DNA from: Coxiella endosymbiont of Amblyomma nuttalli
GTDB lineage: Bacteria > Pseudomonadota > Gammaproteobacteria > Coxiellales > Coxiellaceae
DNA: 64,000 bases
Direction: 5' to 3'
NCBI RefSeq assembly: GCF_018107685.1
Contig: NZ_CP064834.1
Coordinates: 496,001 to 560,000, forward strand
The notes under the pieces were generated by a model. It made no database searches, was not told where the DNA came from, and saw nothing but the letters and a program-made list of their open reading frames with translations. The translations under genes were made by a program, and so were the position numbers. Positions 48,511 to 58,681 of the stretch are shown here, piece by piece; position 1 is the stretch's first letter; every line of letters starts with the position of its first letter.

Positions 48511-49716
48511 CTAGTGAGCATGATGTCGTTCCATAGCTTTTTTTTTCACTACATCCCAAATCGGAGACATTTGACGTAAACGATTTACCTGCTCAATAAT
48601 ACATGACACAGCTTCATCGATGTCTGCTTCAGTGGTGAAACGTCCAAAACTAATGCGAATGGAATTATGTGCTTGCTCACGGCTAAGACCCATAGCAGTT
48701 AACACATGTGAAGGATCGGATGTTGCAGAGTTACAGGCCGATCGACTGGAAACAGCGATTTTTCGTAAGCTAAGAAGTAAGGAATCTCCTTCAACACCAT
48801 CAAAATGAATATTAGAACAACCGGGAATTCGTGGAGCATTTCCTCCGTTAATATGCAGACCTTCTAATTGAGATAGTCTATCGAAAAAACGATTACGCAA
48901 GGCGGTGATATATTGAGTATCTTCTCTCAAACGCGCTTTTGCCAAATCAAATGCTTTTCCCATGCCCACAATTTGATGCGTTGGTAATGTTCCAGATCGC
49001 AATCCTTTTTCATGGCCACCACCGTGAATTAAAGGAACCAGATGTACACGCGGGTTACGACGGACATATAAAGCACCAATTCCTTTTGGACCATAAATCT
49101 TATGCGCTGAAAAAGACATTAGATCTACAGACCAATTTTCTAGATCAATGGGAATTTTACCCACGCTTTGCGCTGCATCCACATGAAACAATAGGCCATG
49201 GCGCCTAGTGATTTCAGAAATGGCACCGATATCCTGAATAATGCCTGTTTCATTATTAACGTGCATTATTGAAACCAACACCGTATCAGACCGAATGGCC
49301 GCTTTTAAACAATCGAGGTTTAATAAACCATTAGGTTCTGGATCTAAATAAGTGATTTTAAACCCACGAGAGGCTAGATAAAAACAGGTATCTAGCACCG
49401 CCTTATGCTCTGTGGTCAAAGTAATCATGTGTTTACCACGGCGTTGGTAAAAATCTAGAGCACCTTTAATAGCCAAATTATCTGATTCCGTTGCACCAGA
49501 AGTCCATATAATTTCGCGAGAATCAGCATTCACTAAGCTCGCCACCGACTTCCGTGCATTCTCAATTAATTGTTGAGCTTCCCAACCATATCGATGATTT
49601 TCTGAAGCAGCATTACCAAAACCTCCCTCTTTTTCTAGACAGAAGGACATTTGATCAACGACTGCAGGATCCACCGGCGTCGTTGCCATATAATCCAAAT
49701 AAATAGGTAAATTCAT
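48511..49716 (-). CDS. iscS: Cysteine desulfurase, IscS type
   Basis: Supplies sulfur from cysteine for iron-sulfur clusters and tRNA thiolation (for example MnmA at 57590). The 401 residues begin PIYLDYMATTPVDPAV, with TSGATESDN, TTEHKAVLDTC, the PLP lysine in SFSAHKIYGPKG, and the active cysteine in SSRSACNSA followed by PSHVL. The C-terminal tail is family-like. It starts with a 4-bp overlap (ATGA) with the OPT transporter stop and is followed 2 bp later by the IscU-like gene. No other isc genes (iscR, iscA, hscAB, fdx) are adjacent. Confidence 0.94.
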   Translation of the reverse strand: MNLPIYLDYMATTPVDPAVVDQMSFCLEKEGGFGNAASENHRYGWEAQQLIENARKSVASLVNADSREIIWTSGATESDNLAIKGALDFYQRRGKHMITLTTEHKAVLDTCFYLASRGFKITYLDPEPNGLLNLDCLKAAIRSDTVLVSIMHVNNETGIIQDIGAISEITRRHGLLFHVDAAQSVGKIPIDLENWSVDLMSFSAHKIYGPKGIGALYVRRNPRVHLVPLIHGGGHEKGLRSGTLPTHQIVGMGKAFDLAKARLREDTQYITALRNRFFDRLSQLEGLHINGGNAPRIPGCSNIHFDGVEGDSLLLSLRKIAVSSRSACNSATSDPSHVLTAMGLSREQAHNSIRISFGRFTTEADIDEAVSCIIEQVNRLRQMSPIWDVVKKKAMERHHAH

Positions 49717-51728
49717 GGCTTTCGTCCAACCCTATAAAAGCAAAAGGAAAGCGCTAAAAATATCATTAAACCAAAAATGGTTGCAATTGGAATAAAACGT
49801 GGATTACCAATAGATAGTGCATTCGCACTACCAATTATAGCAAATGGAATAGCTAAAATGACGCCCATCAATGCACTTCCAGCTACCATCCCACATGCCA
49901 TCAATACGCCTCGTTGATGGTGATATTGGACTACAGTTCGTTCTCGTTCAATAGTGCGCTCTTTTTTACGTTTCCAGGGTTTTTTCACTAAAAAACTAAC
50001 TACACCACCAACAACAACCGGTGTAATAATTTCTGGAGGGAGATAAATCCCCAAACCAACAGCCAAAGCGGGTAATCGGAAATTGTGCCGCCTAAGGAAT
50101 TCATCAGTAATAACAATAATGACAGCTACTAGGCCACCAAAAACAATCATTCTCCAATTTAAATGCCGTGTTAACACCCCCTGAGCAACTGCGGCCATCA
50201 AACCGGCTTGTGGAGCGGCTAACATTTGGGTTGGATCCATCCCTGGACGTGGATAAACGCCTCCCATGCCATAAGCATTAAATAAAAGTTGGAGTACTGG
50301 CCCAATAACTAATGCAGATACGCTTACCCCTATTGCCATCATTAATTGCTGCCGCCAAGGCGTTGCTCCAACCATTTGCCCTGCTTTAAGATCCTGGATG
50401 CTTTCACCAGCGATAGAACCAATGCAAGCAAGAATCGTAGCAATGATAATCACCGCAGATGTGATATAACGTGCGTGCGTGGAAATATCGGCGCGAAACA
50501 GTAGTAAAAATAAAAAGGCCAACAATAAAATAGCGGCAATTAATAAACCTGATAACGGATTATTACTAGAGCCTACTAACCCACAAAAATAACTAGAGAT
50601 AGTCGCCAATAAAAATCCAATTGATAAAACAAAAATAACTGAAATTAAAGTCGCTAACCATAAGTAATGACTAGCTATCGAAATTTCATCGTGAATATAA
50701 TGAAAAACATAATAAAATAATAGACATGCCAATACTAAAATACTGGGAAGAATCCAAGTTGAAGGTACATCGGCCTCAGTACGCAATGGTGATTTTCCAA
50801 CTATCCCCTCTAAATCTCTACGAAAGCTAACAAAAGAAAAATGGATTCCTTTTGCAATTGGTTTAAGCAACCGAAAAAGAGTCCATACGCCACCAATTAA
50901 CATTGTTCCTACTCCTACAAAACGAAGATGAACATCCCATAGTTGATTCGCAGCATCATACGCCGAAGTAATATTTACCGGTAATCCATAATAAATGCCA
51001 ATGAATGGTAAAATAATTAACCATCCCACAACTGCACCTGTTAATAAACTCACAGCGACTTGAAAACCCACAATATAACCCGCTGCCAATGTTGCTGGAG
51101 TCAAACCAAACGCAAAACCAAAAATCGTTTTTCCTGCATATGCCCACAACTGCAAGTTATCAGCAACAATATTCAAAGCGGTTTGTGCAAAAGTGACAAA
51201 ACTTCCCAGCAACCCACCCTGCATCAATAATTTCATTCCCGCTTGTCCTTGGACGCTCGCTCTAAGCACGTTTCCAATGGCAGTTGCTTCTGGAAAACGC
51301 AGCGCTGGAAGATACAACATAATTCTACGTAAAGGAATCGAAAATAAAACACCTAACAATCCTCCCAGAATGGTGATGATTACTGTTTCACTATAAGCAA
51401 ATCCTTTCCAAATATGGAGAAAAATCATGGCTGGTAAAACAAAAGCAATTGCTGCAGCTACTCCTTCACCAGCCGACGCTGCCGTTTGTGCTAGATTACA
51501 TTCTAAAACATTATGCTGTTTAAAAAGACGTAAAATACCCAGTGCAAATACAGAAGCAGGAATAGATGCAGAAATGGTAGTACCGATTTTCAAGGCAAGA
51601 TAGGCATTAGCTGCCGATAGGATCACTGCCAATAAAATGGATAGTATAATCGTCTTAATAGTAAGCTCAGATAGCATTGTTGTTGCTGGAACCAAAGGTT
51701 CATTATCTAAGTCTTTAATATTATTCAC
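49713..51728 (-). CDS. Oligopeptide transporter, OPT superfamily
   Basis: A 671-residue membrane protein with about 15 hydrophobic segments. The N-terminal part has ANAYLALKIGTTISASIPAS, a hallmark of bacterial OPT transporters, and EGVAAAIAFVLPA. RFPEATAIGNVL, AGESIQDLKAGQMVGA and PPEIITPVVVGG are also conserved. OPT proteins import peptides or metal-chelate complexes with protons. Its coupling to iscS by a 4-bp overlap hints at iron or sulfur supply, but this is speculative. It is intact. Confidence 0.88.
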   Translation of the reverse strand: MNNIKDLDNEPLVPATTMLSELTIKTIILSILLAVILSAANAYLALKIGTTISASIPASVFALGILRLFKQHNVLECNLAQTAASAGEGVAAAIAFVLPAMIFLHIWKGFAYSETVIITILGGLLGVLFSIPLRRIMLYLPALRFPEATAIGNVLRASVQGQAGMKLLMQGGLLGSFVTFAQTALNIVADNLQLWAYAGKTIFGFAFGLTPATLAAGYIVGFQVAVSLLTGAVVGWLIILPFIGIYYGLPVNITSAYDAANQLWDVHLRFVGVGTMLIGGVWTLFRLLKPIAKGIHFSFVSFRRDLEGIVGKSPLRTEADVPSTWILPSILVLACLLFYYVFHYIHDEISIASHYLWLATLISVIFVLSIGFLLATISSYFCGLVGSSNNPLSGLLIAAILLLAFLFLLLFRADISTHARYITSAVIIIATILACIGSIAGESIQDLKAGQMVGATPWRQQLMMAIGVSVSALVIGPVLQLLFNAYGMGGVYPRPGMDPTQMLAAPQAGLMAAVAQGVLTRHLNWRMIVFGGLVAVIIVITDEFLRRHNFRLPALAVGLGIYLPPEIITPVVVGGVVSFLVKKPWKRKKERTIERERTVVQYHHQRGVLMACGMVAGSALMGVILAIPFAIIGSANALSIGNPRFIPIATIFGLMIFLALSFCFYRVGRKP

Positions 51729-52047
51729 TGATGTTCCTTAACTCAAAAATCATTTTTGACTCATATTTTTTGAGTATTCCATATCGTGCTTAGAAAAACG
51801 AGAATCTAGCAAATAATGTCAGTCATTTTTCTCTTTAATTCTTCTAATTTGTGGGAAAGTGACAGACTTGCTTTACCTAAGTTCTCAGATGCATTCTATC
51901 AGCAATTTTCTTACTTATGAACTACAAAAATATTTTACAGAATGTTTAATTTTATTTGCCAATTCTTGCGAGAACATGTATGCAGATCAAATAAGTATTT
52001 TAAGTCTGCTTGATTGCTTAGAATCAATAAAATATCAACAAATTTAA

Positions 52048-52067
52048 GTTCTGCTAGGTTCTGCTAG
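52048..52067. repeat. 10-bp tandem duplication
   Basis: GTTCTGCTAG is present twice in a row at 52048-52057 and 52058-52067. Confidence 0.9.
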
Positions 52068-52089
52068 TGTTTTCCAAATCGTAAAGACT

Positions 52090-52137
52090 CCTATGAATAT
52101 TACTACCTAAACCCCTATGAATGTCACTACCTAAGCA
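52090..52137. repeat. 24-bp imperfect tandem duplication
   Basis: CCTATGAATATTACTACCTA at 52090 is repeated from 52114 with two changes (ATATTACT to ATGTCACT), giving a 24-base period. Confidence 0.85.
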
Positions 52138-52625
52138 TTGTATAATTATCACCTATTGTTGTTTTATAAATTATGTTCTGTAACTTCCATTACTTTTTTG
52201 ACTCATTTATAATTTCGCTCATTCATAATGGGGATGGAAAATATCTTTAGAGTATGCTGTTAATTCAGATTGACGGGCTGAAAAGCCTTCAAAAACATAA
52301 CAATAGCGAAATGAAGAATCCACGCCCCGCCGCCTGCAACGGCACAAGCCGTTACCTGCTTTTATGATAACGGGAAACCCAGGAGGGACTAGAGCTACGA
52401 GATGAATCAAAAGCCATGCTCTTCATCATCTCGTCGCACATGGTACAGGATAAAAATATCCACTACAATGACCCAGATTAATTAAAACGCTTAAAACACT
52501 AGTATACTCCCAAATATGCATGAAAAACGCACAATAGATTTAGCTTTTTATAGATCCTTTCGCTTTATGCATTCTATAGTATTTCATGATATCATTTTAA
52601 CACTTCTAAATGCTGAGGTAATTAG

Positions 52626-53438
52626 ATGAATCCCGCGCTTAATATTGCCATCCAGGCAGTGCGCCGTGCAGGTCGTATTATCGTACGATTTGTGGATAGA
52701 TTGGATACTGTTAATATCAATGAAAAAAAACACAATGATTTTGTAACTCAGGTCGACGAATTATCTGAACAAGAAATTATTCAAACTCTACGAAAAGCTT
52801 ACCCCAGTCATAGCATATTAGCTGAAGAATCAGGATTTCAAAAGAAACATGAAGATTATACTTGGATCATTGATCCTCTTGATGGAACCACTAATTTTAT
52901 TCATGGTTTTCCGCACTTTGCTATATCGATTGCATTAAGACATCGCGATAAATTAGAAGTTGCGGCTATTTACGATCCATTGCGCCAGGAATTATTTACC
53001 GCTGTGCGTGGCAGTGGTGCACAATTAAATAGCCGTAAAATTCGAGTCAGTGCATGCCAGACAATACATACCGCATTAGTTGGAACTGGTTTTCCGTTTA
53101 AAGATAAAGAATTTTTCCCTATTTGTCTTAAAATATTTGAAGCTATTTTTTCACCAATAGCTGATATTCGTTGTGCTGGATCTACCGCACTAGATTTAGC
53201 TTATATATCTTCAGGACGTTTGGATGGTTTTTGGGCAATGTCGTTAAAACCGTGGAACATAGCTGCTGGTGTTTTATTAATTACGGAAGCCGGTGGTTTT
53301 ACAACTGATTTTCAGGAAAAAAATAACTATATGAAAAACAGGATGTTCATTGCAGGAAATCCAAAAGTTCATAAACTATTATTGGAAATCATTTCAAAAA
53401 TAGTTATTGCGGACATAAATAAGGAAATTAAGAAATAG
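52626..53438 (+). CDS. suhB: Inositol monophosphatase family protein SuhB
   Basis: 270 residues with the family boxes: AEESG (first metal glutamate), WIIDPLDGTTNFIHGFP (metal aspartates) and CAGSTALDLAYI. The last box, usually WDxAAG, reads KPWNIAAG, with asparagine in place of the aspartate that contributes to a metal site in human inositol monophosphatase. SuhB of E. coli also acts with Nus factors on rRNA transcription independently of catalysis, so loss of that aspartate need not make the protein useless. It stands alone, with no clear operon. Otherwise intact. Confidence 0.91.
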   Translation: MNPALNIAIQAVRRAGRIIVRFVDRLDTVNINEKKHNDFVTQVDELSEQEIIQTLRKAYPSHSILAEESGFQKKHEDYTWIIDPLDGTTNFIHGFPHFAISIALRHRDKLEVAAIYDPLRQELFTAVRGSGAQLNSRKIRVSACQTIHTALVGTGFPFKDKEFFPICLKIFEAIFSPIADIRCAGSTALDLAYISSGRLDGFWAMSLKPWNIAAGVLLITEAGGFTTDFQEKNNYMKNRMFIAGNPKVHKLLLEIISKIVIADINKEIKK

Positions 53439-54286
53439 TTTTATTCATGGATCAAAACATTTCATCTTAACTTTACCGTAATAAACAGCAACTTATTAAG
53501 ACTACCACAGTTTAATATTTAATAATTGGTGGCTATCATCTGACCAGATCCATCATTGATGTTTGATAAATTCATTTCGTTTATTTATAGTTGTCCAAAA
53601 TAAAAACAAATCAACGCATACAGTTGTCATATACGATTGATACAATTGTGCTGACTCTAATTGTACTTGCAAATTTTCTTATTTCTCTTCCCTTATTTCT
53701 CTTCACTGATTTTTTTCAGTTAATTCCCTAAGCAACGTCACCTTACTACTGCAATTCAGAATCTTTAACTCTGATCGTAAGGTAATTGTCTTTAAATCCA
53801 TCCTAATAAAAAACGACAGGTAAGCAAACCAACACAAAATAACATTAGGTAATATAGATTAAACTTCTCTTTCTAATTGAACATAGTTACAAGCACTGAT
53901 TACAGTCCAGTCAGTATCTTATTTTCTTTGCTACAAATTAGACTCGAAACGAGATGTTCCGAATTTTACACTGCCAGAAAATCTGAAAAGTAAATCTATT
54001 TTTATAATATAACCTAATTTACCACTCAGCACTGGATAGATATGCACTCATTATATGTACTTATCAACTCGATATCTCTAATCCTAGCTGATTCTACATC
54101 ATTAAAAACCACAAACTTACTAATTTACCTACATCATCCGAACCCACCGTACGAAATAATGTACAGTACAGCTCTTTAAATATCTCTCAAACTATATCTA
54201 CCTCACAATATTTCTTTCCTGAAAGCATCTATTGAGACAAAATTTCTTGGCAAGATTAGTCGTTTCTCATCTCTTAACTGTATGCT
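53439..54286. other. Gene-free stretch
   Basis: About 850 bases between suhB and secF (convergent) with no gene. It contains a 14-bp tandem duplication at 53678-53705. I see no strong terminator for either neighbour. Confidence 0.4.
53678..53705. repeat. 14-bp tandem duplication
   Basis: CTTATTTCTCTTC occurs at 53678-53690 and again at 53692-53704, with a 14-base period. Confidence 0.9.
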
Positions 54287-55207
54287 TTAAGACAAATCAT
54301 CTCCAATATTCTTAGTCAAAGGCAAAAGATGCTGCCGATCCAGCCCAAAAGCAACTGCTAAAGAACTCGCAATATAAATTGAGGAATAAGTACCGATAAT
54401 AATTCCAATAATTAACGCCAATCCAAAAGACCTCAATGTTTCTCCTCCAAAAATAAATAAAGCAATCACTGCCAATAAAGTTAATCCTGAAGTTATAATA
54501 GTTCGCGAAAGCGTCTGATTAATAGATAAATCAATAACTTCCGTTGTCGTGCCATGACGTATCTTACGGAAATTCTCCCGAATACGATCATAAATAATAA
54601 TTGTATCATTCAAGGAATATCCAATGGCAGTCAACATCGCTGCCAGCACAACTAAATTAAATTCAATGTGAAATAAAGAAAAAATACCTAGTATCAAAAT
54701 AGGATCGTGAATTAACGCAATAACAGAACTCACTGCAAACCGCAATTCAAATCGTAACGCAATATAAAATGTTATAGCAAGTAATGCAATAATGATAGCT
54801 AAAATTCCATGAGTCATTAATTGTTTGCCTACCTGCGGCCCGATACAACCAAAAAATTCTATCTGACCACTCGGCATAGCTGCTATTAATCTTTCTTTTA
54901 ATTGCTCTGCTGTTAAACCTTTATAAGATGCTACTCGAACAGAAATATGATGAACATCATAGTTACGTACTACCGCTTGAGAAAATCCATGCTTCACTAA
55001 ATTCTTGCGAATATTTTCGGTATATACAGGATTAGCAAAATTCATTTCCACCTGTGTGCCACCTATAAAATCTAAACCTAAATTAAGATTGTGTACTGCA
55101 AGCAAGATAATCGAAGTTAAAAATATAATAATCGAAAAAACACTTGCCCACTTACGCTGGCGCATAAATGGAATTTTGGTATTTTTCTTAAAAAATTCCA
55201 TTATCAC
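54287..55207 (-). CDS. secF: Protein translocase subunit SecF
   Basis: Part of SecDF, which uses the proton gradient to pull exported proteins out of the Sec channel. 306 residues with six predicted membrane segments. LGLDFIGGTQVEMNF is the family signature after the first helix, and AIGYSLNDTIIIYDRIRENFRK is in the C-terminal half. It follows secD by 11 bp. It is intact. Confidence 0.96.
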   Translation of the reverse strand: MIMEFFKKNTKIPFMRQRKWASVFSIIIFLTSIILLAVHNLNLGLDFIGGTQVEMNFANPVYTENIRKNLVKHGFSQAVVRNYDVHHISVRVASYKGLTAEQLKERLIAAMPSGQIEFFGCIGPQVGKQLMTHGILAIIIALLAITFYIALRFELRFAVSSVIALIHDPILILGIFSLFHIEFNLVVLAAMLTAIGYSLNDTIIIYDRIRENFRKIRHGTTTEVIDLSINQTLSRTIITSGLTLLAVIALFIFGGETLRSFGLALIIGIIIGTYSSIYIASSLAVAFGLDRQHLLPLTKNIGDDLS

Positions 55208-55218
55208 TCAACCTCCAT

Positions 55219-57075
55219 CTATGTTTTGATACCAATAGACAAACGTGAAATACGGCGACGTCTATAGATCAAATTAACTACCAAACGAGTAAAAAAGATA
55301 GCCGTTAACATAGATGATAGTAAACCGATACTTGTAGTAACCGCAAAACCTTGAACAGGACCTGAGCCTAATGTAAATAAGATAAGCATCACAATCAATG
55401 TAGTTACATTAGCGTCCACAATAGCCGAAAAAGCACGATTATAGCCTATTTTAATACTTACCTTAGGTAACATGCCATTACGTAATTCTTCTCGAATACG
55501 TTCATTAATTAATACATTGGCATCTACTGCCATACCAACGGTTAAAACAATACCAGCAATACCAGGTAACGTTAATGTTGCTCCTAAAATTGATAGAGCA
55601 GCGATAATAAGAATAATATTTAATATTAGTGCCATATCAGCAATCAAACCGAACAAATGATAATAAAAGACCATAAATAAAATTATTACCAAAGCGCCAA
55701 TTTCTGTCGATAAAACGCCCATATGAATATTTTCCTTGCCAAGACTGGGTCCTACTACATGTTCTTGTATAAAATCTACAGGAACTGGATATGCACCTGA
55801 ACGTAATAATAATACTAAATTCTTCGCATACTCCATCGTAGGCAAGTTAGTGATTTGAAAATTATTACCCAAAGCATTTTCTATTGTCGCCACATTAATA
55901 AGTCTCTCTATTTGTTGATGTCGCGTAACTATTTTACCATTTTCTAAATGACGTGCAGTTTGTGTCTCGACATAAACTACAGCAAGTGGGTTCCCTATAT
56001 TTTCACTTGTTATTCGATTGAAGGAAGATACGTCACTACCACTTATGCGAATTTGGACAGCTGGGCGGCCATTATCACCAACGATACTAGATGCGTTGAT
56101 AATCGAAGTTCCTCTCAGCACCATTTCTTCCGTTAATAAAATAGGACGACCTTCATATGTATAGAGCTTCAACCCAAAAGGAATCAAACCCGTTTTTGCT
56201 GCTATTTGGGCGTCGTGATTTACATCTACTAACTGCAAACGAATGGTTGCCACTCTACCAATAATATCTTTAGCACGCGCTGTATCCTGAATACCCGGTA
56301 AATCAACACTAATATAATGTATGCCCTGTTGCTGAATCACAGGTTCTGACACTCCTAACTCATTCACTCGTGTTCGTAAAATCGTGATAATTTGATCTAT
56401 TGCATTTTGTTGTATTTGCTGCAATACCATTTTTAACATGGTGCCTTGAAGCCCAAGCCTTTGCTTTTTAAACTCATAATCAGCAAACTGTTTTTGTAAT
56501 AATACACCAGCTTCATTTCGCAATGTCTTATTATGAAAACAAATGCTAATACCACGCATGTCACTCAATATATTTATATCACGGTAACAAATCTGTCTTT
56601 TTTGAAGAACCGTCGCCATAGCATGTAAGTCTCCTATTTCTTGAGCTTTCACTATTGTATCAACATCAGCATTTAATAAAAAATGAATACCACCACGTAA
56701 ATCTAACCCTAATCGCATGGGTTTTGCTCCAATTACCTGCATCCATTTGGGCGTTCGAGGTGATAAATTCAAGGCAACTGAATAATCTGAACCTACGATA
56801 GCTTGTATCAGATTTTGTCCTTTTAATTGAGTATCTACATCATGAAAGCGTACTAAGATAGCATTTCCAATACATTGAATAGATCGATAAGGTAGATGCT
56901 GATTACCCAAAGCTGAAGTAATACAATTTTCGAGCGTTGTGGATACTGCAGCGTTTTCTTTCGCCGAAATTTGTACGGCAGGATCTTCGCCATACAAGTT
57001 AGGAAGCACATAAATCATAACGATGATTATAAATGCAGCTGTTAAGATATAACGCCATAATGAATACTGGTTCAT
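55219..57075 (-). CDS. secD: Protein translocase subunit SecD
   Basis: The larger SecDF subunit, 618 residues. An N-terminal membrane helix is followed by a large periplasmic P1 domain with LGLDLRGGIHFLL (about 130-142) and RVNELGVSEPVIQQQG. Five more helices lie near the C-terminus, with LTVGMAVDANVLINERIREE in the fourth, where the aspartate is essential in the family. It lies 26 bp after yajC and 11 bp before secF, the standard order. Upstream tgt and queA, common partners, are not here. Confidence 0.96.
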   Translation of the reverse strand: MNQYSLWRYILTAAFIIIVMIYVLPNLYGEDPAVQISAKENAAVSTTLENCITSALGNQHLPYRSIQCIGNAILVRFHDVDTQLKGQNLIQAIVGSDYSVALNLSPRTPKWMQVIGAKPMRLGLDLRGGIHFLLNADVDTIVKAQEIGDLHAMATVLQKRQICYRDINILSDMRGISICFHNKTLRNEAGVLLQKQFADYEFKKQRLGLQGTMLKMVLQQIQQNAIDQIITILRTRVNELGVSEPVIQQQGIHYISVDLPGIQDTARAKDIIGRVATIRLQLVDVNHDAQIAAKTGLIPFGLKLYTYEGRPILLTEEMVLRGTSIINASSIVGDNGRPAVQIRISGSDVSSFNRITSENIGNPLAVVYVETQTARHLENGKIVTRHQQIERLINVATIENALGNNFQITNLPTMEYAKNLVLLLRSGAYPVPVDFIQEHVVGPSLGKENIHMGVLSTEIGALVIILFMVFYYHLFGLIADMALILNIILIIAALSILGATLTLPGIAGIVLTVGMAVDANVLINERIREELRNGMLPKVSIKIGYNRAFSAIVDANVTTLIVMLILFTLGSGPVQGFAVTTSIGLLSSMLTAIFFTRLVVNLIYRRRRISRLSIGIKT

Positions 57076-57101
57076 GCACTACCCTAAATCAGAGATTATT
57101 G

Positions 57102-57452
57102 CTAAACTAAATCGATCGTTCCTTTGGGTAGTAAAGACACAATCGAGACTTTTTGTACTCTAATTTCAGTGCCCTTAGCAATTTCAAGAACAACAAAATT
57201 GTCTTTCAATCGTGTTATCTTAGCTACGATGCCACCTGTGGTTACCACCTCATCACCAAGCGATAGACCTTCCAGCAATTGCCGAAGCTCTTTAGCTCTT
57301 TTAGTCTGTGGGCGGATTAACAAAAAGTAAAATATCAAGATTAACAACAATGGTAACCATAACATCGACCAAAAACCTCCTGTATGAGGTTGTTGAGCTA
57401 TCATAGGTGCAGCATAAACTGCGCTAATACCTATTAAATTTAAAAGACTCAT
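57102..57452 (-). CDS. yajC: Sec translocon accessory subunit YajC
   Basis: 116 residues from the ATG at 57452, chosen because GAGGAG lies eight bases upstream; the open frame extends seven codons further. It has one membrane helix (MLWLPLLLILIFYFLLIRPQ), then KELRQLLEGLSLGDEVVTTGGIVAKI, the family core. It is the first gene of the yajC-secD-secF operon. It is intact. Confidence 0.95.
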   Translation of the reverse strand: MSLLNLIGISAVYAAPMIAQQPHTGGFWSMLWLPLLLILIFYFLLIRPQTKRAKELRQLLEGLSLGDEVVTTGGIVAKITRLKDNFVVLEIAKGTEIRVQKVSIVSLLPKGTIDLV

Positions 57453-57476
57453 AGTATTGCTCCTCAAAAACACCTT

Positions 57477-57509
57477 AATGTACCGCGTTTTAAAATGTAC
57501 CGCGTTCTA
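57477..57509. repeat. 17-bp tandem duplication between yajC and mnmA
   Basis: AATGTACCGCGTTTTA at 57477-57492 is repeated as AATGTACCGCGTTCTA at 57494-57509, in the divergent promoter region. Confidence 0.9.
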
Positions 57510-57589
57510 AAGCAAGACGCAAATACTCTGACTCGCGATACTTTAAATAAGTACGTTGTTTTTCAATCTTCCAATGTTATACTAATTTC

Positions 57590-58681
57590 ATGACAAAATT
57601 TGAAAAAAATCAAATTATTGCAGTCGGTCTTTCGGGAGGAGTAGATTCATCTGTAGTTGCGCTCATTTTAAAAAAAGCCGGTTACAAAGTGTTTGGACTT
57701 TTTATGCAGAATTGGGAAGTTGACAAAGAAGATTCTTATTGTACCGCTGAACAAGACTTAAGCGATGCTAAAGTGGTGGCAAACCATATAGGCATCCCAT
57801 TATATACGGTGAACTTCAGTAAAGAATATTGGGATAATGTCTTCCAATGCTGTTTAGATGAATTTAATGCAGGGCGAACCCCAAATCCGGATGTCTGGTG
57901 TAACAGAGAAATAAAGTTTAAATCACTTTTGAAATACGTTAAAAAACTTGGTGCTAAGTATCTTGCCACCGGACATTACGCACGCATTAAAGAGAAAAAT
58001 GGTCATTATCACCTATTAAAAAGTTTTGATAATAACAAAGATCAAAGCTATTTTTTATACTTGTTGAGTCAATATCCATTAGCTAATAGCTTATTCCCTT
58101 TGGGGGAACATCAAAAATCTGATATCCGTGCCATTGCTAAAGAAGCAGCGCTTATTACCCATGCCAAAAAAGATAGTACCGGAATTTGCTTTATAGGTAA
58201 ACGCAAATTTAAAAAATTTTTAAGTGAATTTTTACTTGCGCAGCCTGGTAATATGGAAACACCTGATGGCAAAATTGTTGGTAAACATGATGGTATTATG
58301 TTCTATACTCGTGCTCAACGGAAAGGCCTGCACATTGGTGGTCAAGCTCATGCCAACAATAAGCCATGGTATGTTATTGATAAAGATGTTCAACGCAATG
58401 TACTAATCGTTGATCAGGGATACAATCATCCACTACTTTATTCGCATGAATTAATTTGCAAGAACTTACATTGGATTAGCGGCATTCATCCACTTTTTCC
58501 TTTAACTTGCAAGGCAAAAATACGGTATCATCAAATTGATCAAGCCTGCATAGTAACCGCGCTTTACGAAGATCGCTGTCATGTTAAATTTGAACAAGCA
58601 CAACGAGCTATTACACCAGGCCAATCCGTAGTTTTTTATTTAGATGATGAGTGTTTAGGTGGAGGCATCATTGAAAAATAA
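57590..58681 (+). CDS. mnmA: tRNA-specific 2-thiouridylase MnmA
   Basis: Puts the thio group on U34 of Lys, Glu and Gln tRNAs with sulfur ultimately from IscS. 363 residues with the PP-loop [10 protein letters not shown] (about 14-23), the first catalytic cysteine in [13 protein letters not shown] and the second in DSTGICFIG. The C-terminal beta-barrel is present to the end ([10 protein letters not shown]). It is divergent from yajC. In enterobacteria hflD and purB follow, but here a long gene-free stretch does. It is intact. Confidence 0.95.
   Translation: MTKFEKNQIIAVGLSGGVDSSVVALILKKAGYKVFGLFMQNWEVDKEDSYCTAEQDLSDAKVVANHIGIPLYTVNFSKEYWDNVFQCCLDEFNAGRTPNPDVWCNREIKFKSLLKYVKKLGAKYLATGHYARIKEKNGHYHLLKSFDNNKDQSYFLYLLSQYPLANSLFPLGEHQKSDIRAIAKEAALITHAKKDSTGICFIGKRKFKKFLSEFLLAQPGNMETPDGKIVGKHDGIMFYTRAQRKGLHIGGQAHANNKPWYVIDKDVQRNVLIVDQGYNHPLLYSHELICKNLHWISGIHPLFPLTCKAKIRYHQIDQACIVTALYEDRCHVKFEQAQRAITPGQSVVFYLDDECLGGGIIEK

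Larger units (their letters stand above)
51729..52625. other. Long gene-free stretch upstream of the OPT transporter and suhB
   Basis: About 900 bases without a convincing gene. It holds two tandem duplications (52048-52067 and 52090-52137). A short GC-richer patch (52319-52400) contains the inverted repeat AACGGC/GCCGTT (52338-52343 and 52348-52353). The patch could be a remnant of a dispersed repeat. Confidence 0.4.
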
